64,000 nt of DNA, taken from positions 496,001 through 560,000 of the forward strand of contig JAEVLN010000006.1 of the NCBI GenBank assembly GCA_018350325.1. The letters run 5' to 3'. Source of the DNA: Globodera rostochiensis. Taxonomy: Eukaryota > Nematoda > Chromadorea > Rhabditida > Heteroderidae. Made by a program: the position numbers and the translations under genes. Below are positions 23,398-35,300 of this stretch, one piece after another. Position 1 is the stretch's first letter, and each line of letters begins with the position of its first letter. A model generated the notes under the pieces. It saw only the letters and a program-made list of their open reading frames with translations. It was not told where the DNA came from and searched no databases.

Positions 23398-26300
23398 TTA
23401 AGTTGTCCACGGGCATTTGTGCAGGTCGCCGCCTGCGCATTGCTCTCTTTGAATTTCGTTTCCCGGACATTTCCCACTTCCGTAACACTTTCTGACGCGT
23501 CTGCGCACACCGAAGCCGCACGACTCGGAGCAGGGCGACCAGTACCCCCAGCCTAAAAGGGGGAAAGCCGCCGTCTATCGAATTGTCCAATGCCTTCCCA
23601 AACGGACCGCCCCACAAGGCGTCCGACACGGCGCATTCCGCTTCGTTGCAGATGGCGGACTTCAAAAGGTTTGAAATCATTGGATAAACTTGGCTTAGTG
23701 ACGGTCGAGAGTCTCGAGCACATCGCCATCACTGCCACAGGCCCCGTCCCACCTCAAAGTGACTGCCTGCGCAATTCTCCCGATGGCACGCCCGCGTCCG
23801 ACGACGGACGCCGTTGCCGCAGGACACCGAACACGGGCCCCAAGCGCTCCAATCGCTTCGGATGGCAAATGCCAGTGTTGTCCCTCCCATTATCGGCTAA
23901 TTACCTCCACATTAGTCCCGTTTGGCTGTCGGCCGATTGGTCGCAAGGCTGCTCATTGCACGGCTGCTGCTCAACGCCGGTGCCGGGGCAGGTCGACCCC
24001 GCAGGGCACCTGCTGCAGAAAATAGTTAAGCTCCTCTACTTTTATATTTAATGCTCACCGACTCCTCGATCGCATTCCTTTGCCACACAACAACGAGCAA
24101 TCGCTCCACGCTCCCTGCAAATGATCGATCAGTGTTAATTTGCCCGGGGGGTTGATCGGTTTTTTGAATGTTTAATCCGTCACCATCGAAATGACTTGCC
24201 CATTGACTCCATGTGGCACACTCCTTCAAATTGCAGTCCAATTTTTGTTGAGACGCGCCTTCACAAGGCTCCTAAACAAAGCATCGGCCATTGGCTCTTT
24301 CGTTCATTTGCCCACTTGCGAACACGCCCTCATGCGCACTGTTGATCCGGGCCCGCAACTGCTCGAACAGGTCGACCACGCCGACCATTCCGTCCAATGG
24401 CCGTAGTGCCGTCGCTGCTCCGTTATCTCCACACATGGCAACTCTTCACAATTGCGCAAATCCATCGTTTGACCTTAAAAGTTGCTATTGCCTTCCTTCC
24501 TTAAACATTTCGTCCACCTGAACAGGTAAAGGCCACGGCGTTCTGCGGGGTGGTGCATCGACGGTAACGGGCCTGGCTGCCCCGACCACAGCTCACCGAA
24601 CACTGAGTCCACGGGGTCTGAAAGGCATTGCGAAGCTTTTCAGAACAAATTGGGCTATCGAATCTTTAATTAAGTCTGAATGTTTTCATAACCGACCCAT
24701 TCGGACCATTGCGCGTCGTCGGACGATGTCGTGGGGCATACTGAAATGGAAGTTGGCATAACCGTTCAGGCCCTTTCAACTAACGAATCCGCCGATTGCA
24801 CGGCTGACTCTCGCTCGACGGCTCGCCCTCGCATTGATTGGCACCGCTACAAGTTCGGGAACGGAGCTGAATACCGGTGTGCCCGCAAGAGGCGGTGCAG
24901 GGGGACCAAAACGACCTTAAAAAGTTGGGGGGGGGGGAATCGCTCAAATTGGGTGCATTGGACGTGCCATTCTTCCCAATGGCCTTTGGCCACTTCCTCA
25001 GGGTCCGGTTGGGCCGCAGAACATTTTTGTTGGCTGCTCGGGCAATAATCTTCCATGTCTTCGCCAAATATCAGCATCGAATCTTCACAACTGAGCTCCT
25101 TCAAAAAGTGATCGGGCAAAGATCAAAGTCAGAGATCAGTTGAGTTTATTAAGCCAATCGAAAGTTGAGTTAAATTGCAAAGCACAAAATGTTCGAAATT
25201 GAAGCAAAAGCCCGTTGTGTCCGTCACGTCATTTAGAGGTCGAATGAATCCATTTTCTGTCCTCCACCACTAAAAGGTCCCTCCAGCGCTTTCTGCCCGA
25301 GGGGACGACGCCGTCCGCCGGCGGCTCGCCGTTTGAAACCCTTCGGAAGGGCACCGCCGCGTTCGGAGTCCGTTGCTTTTGCCGTAGGCAATCACGCCAA
25401 AAGTATTTGTGGGCGATCTGACGGAAATTTGTAATGGAAACGAAGGCTAAAAGCGGGGGGAGGGGGGGGGCAATTTGAATTTGAAAGGAATGCAAACCAA
25501 ACAAAGCAAAAAGAAAGGATAAATGACGAAAAGCGAACAAAAAAAAAGGGTTAAACTGAGAACGAACAAAATGAATTAACAAACAATTAATTAGCCTACC
25601 GTACACTAATTAATCAACAAATGGCCTACCGTACACTCTCCGTTCAGACAGTAGCGATCCACGCCGCAGGGGGCTGTGAAAGTGAAAGAAAGTCAATCGT
25701 TTAACCCGGTGGCTTGCAGAACAATCATGCCGCCAGTCCTTCCCCTCCGGCATTTACTCACCCCCATCAGACAAATTGTCTCCGTAAAATCGATAATTGC
25801 GTTGTGCCCCAAAAGGGTTTTTGACGTCACAGAACACTTTGCATGCCCTCTGGGGAAAACGGCTCAGCTGACTGCCCGTCCCGGTCAGCTCGGAGTCCTG
25901 GCGAGTGCGTTTGTGTTCCGAACACTTTGCGGAAATGAACTGAAAGAGGGGGGAACTGAAAGAGTGCGTAAAGCAAATGAAAGGGTTCCCGAATAACAAA
26001 TCGTCACAAATCGGCGGGGGGGGGGGGGGGGGACCTGGTCGACCGATTGGCTCCCCTGCGGGCACTTCCGCGCACAAACGGCGGCTCTGTGGGCGGGCCC
26101 GCTGCACTCGACGCCTCCGTTCAGTGGCGCCGGGTTGGAGCAGTTCCGTTGGGAAAGCGTCTGCAAAAGGACGGAAACATTTGCCGAAAGGCCCGCAAAT
26201 GCCGACTCACAACTCCGATGGCGCCGCTTATATCGGAGCAGGAACATTGGCGGCACTCGAAAGGGGACCACGCCGACCATTGGCCATCGATTTGGGACTG

Positions 26301-29300
26301 CAAAAGTCGGAATCTTTTTTAAACCAAACGGCAAAATGCAATTATTTTAGCTTTATCCAAATGTTTTAATCTTCGCAACGCAATTTTTTTAATTTTAAAT
26401 TTTTTGCGACATTTGTATTTTAAAGGCGCGAACTAAAGAAGAGAAACAGAAGGGAGCCATTGGCATTATGTAACAATTTACGAACGAACGAATGAACGAA
26501 CGATGGAATTAATGAATTAAATTGAATTGAATAAAATTAAATTGAATTAAATTGAATTGAATAAAATTAAATTGAATTAAATTGAATTGAATTGAATAAA
26601 ATTAAATTGAATTAAATTGAATTGAATAAAATAAAATTAAATTGAATTAAATTGAATTGAATAAAATAAAATTAAATTGAATTAAATTGAATGGAATGGA
26701 ATTTGAATTGAATTGAATTAATCGATCAGAGTTCGAATTGTTTCTTAAGCGCACTTTTCTTTTCTTTATCCGTCGGGCCGAACGAACAAATTGTGACAAA
26801 TCGCAGCATCAGAGGGGGGGGGGGATTGTTTTGTGAGGTTTTGTTGGCACTTTTGGACATTTTCAACAAATTTAAATGATATAAATAATAAATACAAATG
26901 GAATTTAGACAAATTGGGCCGAAAGATACAACAAATGTATATTGAACTGTAACTTTAGGCCATTAAGGTGACAAATGGCATTTTTGATGGAAATGCAAAA
27001 TCGGTGGGTTTCGCGAAGCGTGTCGGCGAATTGTGCGCCATTGATCGGTGGACGGTCATTGGAACAAATGATCCAATCGGTCGGTGGTTCGATTGATCGG
27101 GCGATCGGCGGCTTTATCCGACTCGGTTCCTCCACAATTCGTAGTCGGCCCTCTCACGCTCCGTCCTGGCGCGCCATTCCGCCAGCGACCGCAAATATTT
27201 GGCACGGATCTCCGCCGGTTGGCTCGCGTGCCATGCCGCCGGGTTCGCGCCGGGGGAGGAAGAGAAACTGACCGGTGTCGTAGTCGGAAAGGCCGCCAAA
27301 GTGCCGACAGCGGCGGCCTGGAGAGACGGACGCGGCGCCAGCGGCGTGACGAAGCCGACGTTCCAAGGGACGCAACGGCCGAGGGAACACCTTAAGGGGT
27401 GGGGGAGGGTAACGCCGCCGGGCATTCCAATACCCTTAAGGGGGTGGGGGGAGGGTAACGCCGCCGGGCATTCCAATACCCTTAAGGGGGTGGGGGGAGG
27501 GTAACGCCGCCGGGCATTCCAATACCCTTAAGGGGGTGGGGGGAGGGTAACGCCGCCGGGCTGCCCTTAAGGGGTGGGGGAGGGTAACGCCCGCCGGGCA
27601 TTCCAATACCCTTAAGGGGGTGGGGGGAGGGTAACGCCGCCGGGCTGCCCTTAAGGGGTGGGGAGGGTAACGCCCGCCGGGCATTCCAATACCCTTAAGG
27701 GGGTGGGGGGAGGGTAAAGCCGCCGGGCTGCCCTTAAGGGGTGGGGGAGGGTAACGCCCGCCGGGCATTCCAATACCCTTAAGGGGGTGGGGGGAGGGTA
27801 ACGCCGCCGGGCTGCCCTTAAGGGGTGGGGGAGGGTAACGCCCGCCGGGCATTCCAATACCCTTAAGGGGGTGGGGGGAGGGTAACGCCCGCCGGGCATT
27901 CCAATACCCTTAAGGGGGTGGGGGGAGGGAAACGCCGCCGGGCTGCCCTTAAGGGGTGGGGAGGGTAACGCCGCCGGGCATTCCAATACCCTTAAGGGGG
28001 TGGGGGGAGGGTAACGCCGCCGGGCTGCCCTTAAGTGGTGGGGAGGGTAACGCCGCCGGGCATTCCAATGCCCTTAAGGGGGTGGGGGGAGGGTAACGCC
28101 GCCGGGCTGCCCTTAAGTGGTGGGGAGGGTAACGCCCGCCGGGCATTCCAATACCCTTAAGGGGGTGGGGGGGAGGGTAACGCCGCCGGGCTGCCCTTAA
28201 GGGGTGGGGGAGGGTAACGCCCGCCGGGCATTCCAATACCCTTAAGAGGGTGGGGGGAGGGTAACGCCGCCGGGCTGCCCTTAAGGGGTGGGGGAGGGTA
28301 ACGCCGCCGGGCATTCCAATGCCCTTAAGGGGGTGGGGGGAGGGTAACGCCGCCGGGCTGCCCTTAAGGGGTGGGGAGGGTAACGCCCGCCGGGCATTCC
28401 AATACCCTTAAGGGGGTGGGGGGAGGGTAACGCCGCCGGGCTGCCCTTAAGGGGTGGGGGAGGGTAACGCCCGCCGGGCATTCCAATACCCTTAAGGGGG
28501 TGGGGGGAGGGTAAAGCCGCCGGGCTGCCCTTAAGGGGTGGGGGAGGGTAACGCCCGCCGGGCATTCCAATGCCCTTAAGGGGGTGGGGGGAGGGTAACG
28601 CCGCCGGGCTGCCCTTAAGGGGGTGGGGGGAGGGTAACGCCGCCGGGCTGCCCTTAAGGGGTGGGGGAGGGTAACGCCCGCCGGGCATTCCAATGCCCTT
28701 AAGGGGGTGGGGGGAGGGTAACGCCGCCGGGCTGCCCTTAAGGGGTGGGGGAGGGTAACGCCCGCCGGGCATTCCAATACCCTTAAGGGGGTGGGGGGAG
28801 GGTAACGCCGCCGGGCTGCCCTTAAGGGGTGGGGAGGGTAACGCCCGCCGGGCATTCCAATACCCTTAAGGGGGTGGGGGGAGGGTAACGCCGCCGGGCT
28901 GCCCTTAAGGGGTGGGGGAGGGTAACGCCCGCCGGGCATTCCAATACCCTTAAGGGGGTGGGGGGAGGGTAACGCCCGCCGGGCATTCCAATACCCTTAA
29001 GGGGGTGGGGGGAGGGAAACGCCGCCGGGCTGCCCTTAAGGGGTGGGGAGGGTAACGCCGCCGGGCATTCCAATACCCTTAAGGGGGTGGGGGGAGGGTA
29101 ACGCCGCCGGGCTGCCCTTAAGTGGTGGGGAGGGTAACGCCGCCGGGCATTCCAATGCCCTTAAGGGGGTGGGGGGAGGGTAACGCCGCCGGGCTGCCCT
29201 TAAGTGGTGGGGAGGGTAACGCCCGCCGGGCATTCCAATACCCTTAAGGGGGTGGGGGGGAGGGTAACGCCGCCGGGCTGCCCTTAAGGGGTGGGGGAGG

Positions 29301-32300
29301 GTAACGCCCGCCGGGCATTCCAATACCCTTAAGAGGGTGGGGGGAGGGTAACGCCGCCGGGCTGCCCTTAAGGGGTGGGGGAGGGTAACGCCGCCGGGCA
29401 TTCCAATGCCCTTAAGGGGGTGGGGGGAGGGTAACGCCGCCGGGCTGCCCTTAAGGGGTGGGGAGGGTAACGCCCGCCGGGCATTCCAATACCCTTAAGG
29501 GGGTGGGGGGAGGGTAACGCCGCCGGGCTGCCCTTAAGGGGTGGGGGAGGGTAACGCCCGCCGGGCATTCCAATACCCTTAAGGGGGTGGGGGGAGGGTA
29601 AAGCCGCCGGGCTGCCCTTAAGGGGTGGGGGAGGGTAACGCCCGCCGGGCATTCCAATGCCCTTAAGGGGGTGGGGGGAGGGTAACGCCGCCGGGCTGCC
29701 CTTAAGGGGGTGGGGGGAGGGTAACGCCGCCGGGCTGCCCTTAAGGGGTGGGGGAGGGTAACGCCCGCCGGGCATTCCAATGCCCTTAAGGGGGTGGGGG
29801 GAGGGTAACGCCGCCGGGCTGCCCTTAAGGGGTGGGGGAGGGTAACGCCCGCCGGGCATTCCAATACCCTTAAGGGGGTGGGGGGAGGGTAACGCCGCCG
29901 GGCTGCCCTTAAGGGGTGGGGGGAGGGTAACGCCGCCGGGCTGTCCTTAAGGGGGTGGGGGGAGGGTAACGCCGCCGGGCTGCCCTTAAGGGGTGGGGGA
30001 GGGTAACGCCCGCCGGGCATTCCAATGCCCTTAAGGGGGTGGGGGGAGGGTAACGCCGCCGGGCTGCCCTTAAGGGGTGGGGGAGGGTAACGCCCGCCGG
30101 GCATTCCAATACCCTTAAGGGGGTGGGGGGAGGGTAACGCCGCCGGGCTGCCCTTAAGGGGTGGGGAGGGTAACGCCCGCCGGGCATTCCAATACCCTTA
30201 AGGGGGTGGGGGGAGGGTAACGCCGCCGGGCTGCCCTTAAGGGGTGGGGGAGGGTAACGCCCGCCGGGCATTCCAATACCCTTAAGGGGGTGGGGGGAGG
30301 GTAACGCCCGCCGGGCATTCCAATACCCTTAAGGGGGTGGGGGGAGGGAAACGCCGCCGGGCTGCCCTTAAGGGGTGGGGAGGGTAACGCCGCCGGGCAT
30401 TCCAATACCCTTAAGGGGGTGGGGGGAGGGTAACGCCGCCGGGCTGCCCTTAAGTGGTGGGGAGGGTAACGCCGCCGGGCATTCCAATGCCCTTAAGGGG
30501 GTGGGGGGAGGGTAACGCCGCCGGGCTGCCCTTAAGTGGTGGGGAGGGTAACGCCCGCCGGGCATTCCAATACCCTTAAGGGGGTGGGGGGGAGGGTAAC
30601 GCCGCCGGGCTGCCCTTAAGGGGTGGGGGAGGGTAACGCCCGCCGGGCATTCCAATACCCTTAAGAGGGTGGGGGGAGGGTAACGCCGCCGGGCTGCCCT
30701 TAAGGGGTGGGGGAGGGTAACGCCGCCGGGCATTCCAATGCCCTTAAGGGGGTGGGGGGAGGGTAACGCCGCCGGGCTGCCCTTAAGGGGTGGGGAGGGT
30801 AACGCCCGCCGGGCATTCCAATACCCTTAAGGGGGTGGGGGGAGGGTAACGCCGCCGGGCTGCCCTTAAGGGGTGGGGGAGGGTAACGCCCGCCGGGCAT
30901 TCCAATACCCTTAAGGGGGTGGGGGGAGGGTAACGCCGCCGGGCTGCCCTTAAGGGGTGGGGGAGGGTAACGCCCGCCGGGCATTCCAATACCCTTAAGG
31001 GGGTGGGGGGAGGGTAACGCCCGCCGGGCATTCCAATACCCTTAAGGGGGTGGGGGGAGGGAAACGCCGCCGGGCTGCCCTTAAGGGGTGGGGAGGGTAA
31101 CGCCGCCGGGCATTCCAATACCCTTAAGGGGGTGGGGGGAGGGAAACGCCGCCGGGCTGCCCTTAAGGGGTGGGGGAGGGTAACGCCCGCCGGGCATTCC
31201 AATACCCTTAAGGGGGTGGGGGGAGGGTAACGCCCGCCGGGCATTCCAATACCCTTAAGGGGGTGGGGGGAGGGTAACGCCGCCGGGCTGCCCTTAAGTG
31301 GTGGGGAGGGTAACGCCGCCGGGCATTCCAATGCCCTTAAGGGGGTGGGGGGAGGGTAACGCCGCCGGGCTGCCCTTAAGTGGTGGGGAGGGTAACGCCC
31401 GCCGGGCATTCCAATACCCTTAAGGGGGTGGGGGGGAGGGTAACGCCGCCGGGCTGCCCTTAAGGGGTGGGGGAGGGTAACGCCCGCCGGGCATTCCAAT
31501 ACCCTTAAGAGGGTGGGGGGAGGGTAACGCCGCCGGGCTGCCCTTAAGGGGTGGGGGAGGGTAACGCCGCCGGGCATTCCAATGCCCTTAAGGGGGTGGG
31601 GGGAGGGTAACGCCGCCGGGCTGCCCTTAAGGGGTGGGGAGGGTAACGCCCGCCGGGCATTCCAATACCCTTAAGGGGGTGGGGGGAGGGTAACGCCGCC
31701 GGGCTGCCCTTAAGGGGTGGGGGAGGGTAACGCCCGCCGGGCATTCCAATACCCTTAAGGGGGTGGGGGGAGGGTAAAGCCGCCGGGCTGCCCTTAAGGG
31801 GTGGGGGAGGGTAACGCCCGCCGGGCATTCCAATGCCCTTAAGGGGGTGGGGGGAGGGTAACGCCGCCGGGCTGCCCTTAAGGGGGTGGGGGGAGGGTAA
31901 CGCCGCCGGGCTGCCCTTAAGGGGTGGGGGAGGGTAACGCCCGCCGGGCATTCCAATGCCCTTAAGGGGGTGGGGGGAGGGTAACGCCGCCGGGCTGCCC
32001 TTAAGGGGTGGGGGAGGGTAACGCCCGCCGGGCATTCCAATACCCTTAAGGGGGTGGGGGGAGGGTAACGCCGCCGGGCTGCCCTTAAGGGGTGGGGGGA
32101 GGGTAACGCCGCCGGGCTGCCCTTAGGGGGGTGGGGGGAGGGTAACGCCGCCGGGCTGCCCTTAAGGGGTGGGGGAGGGTAACGCCCGCCGGGCATTCCA
32201 ATGCCCTTAAGGGGGTGGGGGGAGGGTAACGCCGCCGGGCTGCCCTTAAGGGGTGGGGGAGGGTAACGCCCGCCGGGCATTCCAATACCCTTAAGGGGGT

Positions 32301-35300
32301 GGGGGGAGGGTAACGCCGCCGGGCTGCCCTTAAGGGGTGGGGAGGGTAACGCCCGCCGGGCATTCCAATACCCTTAAGGGGGTGGGGGGAGGGTAACGCC
32401 GCCGGGCTGCCCTTAAGGGGTGGGGGAGGGTAACGCCCGCCGGGCATTCCAATACCCTTAAGGGGGTGGGGGGAGGGTAACGCCCGCCGGGCATTCCAAT
32501 ACCCTTAAGGGGGTGGGGGGAGGGAAACGCCGCCGGGCTGCCCTTAAGGGGTGGGGAGGGTAACGCCGCCGGGCATTCCAATACCCTTAAGGGGGTGGGG
32601 GGAGGGTAACGCCGCCGGGCTGCCCTTAAGTGGTGGGGAGGGTAACGCCGCCGGGCATTCCAATGCCCTTAAGGGGGTGGGGGGAGGGTAACGCCGCCGG
32701 GCTGCCCTTAAGTGGTGGGGAGGGTAACGCCCGCCGGGCATTCCAATACCCTTAAGGGGGTGGGGGGGAGGGTAACGCCGCCGGGCTGCCCTTAAGGGGT
32801 GGGGGAGGGTAACGCCCGCCGGGCATTCCAATACCCTTAAGAGGGTGGGGGGAGGGTAACGCCGCCGGGCTGCCCTTAAGGGGTGGGGAGGGTAACGCCC
32901 GCCGGGCATTCCAATACCCTTAAGGGGGTGGGGGGAGGGTAACGCCGCCGGGCTGCCCTTAAGGGGTGGGGGAGGGTAACGCCCGCCGGGCATTCCAATA
33001 CCCTTAAGGGGGTGGGGGGAGGGTAAAGCCGCCGGGCTGCCCTTAAGGGGTGGGGGAGGGTAACGCCCGCCGGGCATTCCAATGCCCTTAAGGGGGTGGG
33101 GGGAGGGTAACGCCGCCGGGCTGCCCTTAAGGGGGTGGGGGGAGGGTAACGCCGCCGGGCTGCCCTTAAGGGGTGGGGGAGGGTAACGCCCGCCGGGCAT
33201 TCCAATGCCCTTAAGGGGGTGGGGGGAGGGTAACGCCGCCGGGCTGCCCTTAAGGGGTGGGGGAGGGTAACGCCCGCCGGGCATTCCAATACCCTTAAGG
33301 GGGTGGGGGGAGGGTAACGCCGCCGGGCTGCCCTTAAGGGGTGGGGAGGGTAACGCCCGCCGGGCATTCCAATACCCTTAAGGGGGTGGGGGGAGGGTAA
33401 CGCCGCCGGGCTGCCCTTAAGGGGTGGGGAGGGTAACGCCGCCGGGCATTCCAATGCCCTTAAGGGGGTGGGGGGAGGGTAACGCCGCCGGGCTGCCCTT
33501 AAGTGGTGGGGAGGGTAACGCCCGCCGGGCATTCCAATACCCTTAAGGGGGTGGGGGGAGGGTAACGCCGCCGGGCTGCCCTTAAGGGGTGGGGGAGGGT
33601 AACGCCCGCCGGGCATTCCAATGCCCTTAAGGGGGTGGGGGGAGGGTAACGCCGCCGGGCTGCCCTTAAGTGGTGGGGAGGGTAACGCCCGCCGGGCATT
33701 CCAATACCCTTAAGGGGGTGGGGGGAGGGTAACGCCGCCGGGCTGCCCTTAAGGGGTGGGGGAGGGTAACGCCCGCCGGGCATTCCAATACCCTTAAGAG
33801 GGTGGGGGGAGGGTAACGCCGCCGGGCTGCCCTTAAGGGGTGGGGAGGGTAACGCCCGCCGGGCATTCCAATGCCATCCTTAGGCTCCAAAAATGCCGGG
33901 CACAAAACTAACCACTGATTGGCGCCGCAGTGAGTGCCCTCCAGTGCCGGATGGGAAGTTATAATGCGGCCATAGTTACTTTGGCCGCACCAGATCATGT
34001 GACAGATGCCATCTTAATTCGAATTTGGCGCCAAATTTGACATGACATTACCGTAATGATCCTGACGGGGCGACACTTGAACGTACGATGGCCCATGCAT
34101 TAGTCGACACTGTTCTGAACTGCGAATTTGGTTTCTTTTTTTGCAGAAAATTAAGCAGAGATTGTCCCCCCCCCCCCCAAAGTTGGCACTTTCAAGTTGC
34201 CCTCCCCAAAGTTGGCATTTTCAAAAGTTGCCCTCCCCCAATGTTGGCACTTTCAAGTTGCCCTCCCCCAAGTTGGCATTTTCAAAAGTTGGCACTTGCA
34301 AAAGTTGCCCTCCCCCAATGTTGGCATTTTCAAGTTGCCCCCCCCCCCTCCAAAGTTGGCACTTTCAAAAGTTGCCCTCCCCCAAGTTGGCACTTTCAAA
34401 AGTTGCCCTCCCCCAAAGTTGGCACCTTCAAAAGTTGCCCACCCCCAAGTTGGCACTTTCAAAAGTTGCCCTCCCCCAAAGTTGGCACCTTCAAAAGTTG
34501 CCCCCCAAAGTTGCCCCCCAAAGTTGGCACCTTTAAAAGTTGCCCCCCAAAGTTGCCCCCCAAAGTTGCCCTCCCCCAAGTTGGCACTTTCAAAAGTTGC
34601 CCTCCCCCAAAGTTGGCACCTTCAAAAGTTGCCCCCCAAAGTTGCCCCCAAAGTTGGCACCTTCAAAAGTTGCCCCCCAAAGTTGGCACCTTCAAAAGTT
34701 GCCCTCCTCCAAAGTTGCCCTCCCCCAAGTTGGCACTTTCAAAAGTTGCCCCCCCCCAAAGTTGGCACCTTCAAAAGTTGCCCTCCTCCAAAGTTGCCCT
34801 CCCCCAAGTTGGCACTTTCAAAAGTTGCCCCCCCCCAAAGTTGGCACCTTCAAAAGTTGCCCTCCTCCAAAGTTGCCCTCCCCCAAGTTGGCACTTTCAA
34901 AAGTTGCCCCCCCCAAAGTTGGCACCTTCAAAAGTTGCCCCCCCCCAAAGTTGGCACTTTCAAAAGTTGCCCCCCCTCAAAGTTGGCACCTTCAAAAGTT
35001 GCCCCCCCCAAAGTTGGCACCTTCAAAAGTTGCCCCCCAAAGTTGCCCCCAAAGTTGGCACCTTCAAAAGTTGCCCCCCAAAGTTGGCACCTTCAAAAGT
35101 TGCCCTCCTCCAAAGTTGCCCTCCCCCAAGTTGGCACTTTCAAAAGTTGCCCCCCCCCCCAAAGTTGGCACCTTCAAAAGTTGCCCTCCTCCAAAGTTGC
35201 CCTCCCCCAAGTTGGCACTTTCAAAAGTTGCCCCCCCCCAAAGTTGGCACCTTCAAAAGTTGCCCTCCTCCAAAGTTGCCCTCCCCCAAGTTGGCACTTT

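Noticed and set aside
27436..33998. Series of 80-264-codon minus-strand frames ([13 protein letters not shown] type)
   Set aside because: Generated by the A/B satellite monomers. The region is spliced out between conserved ADAMTS exons.
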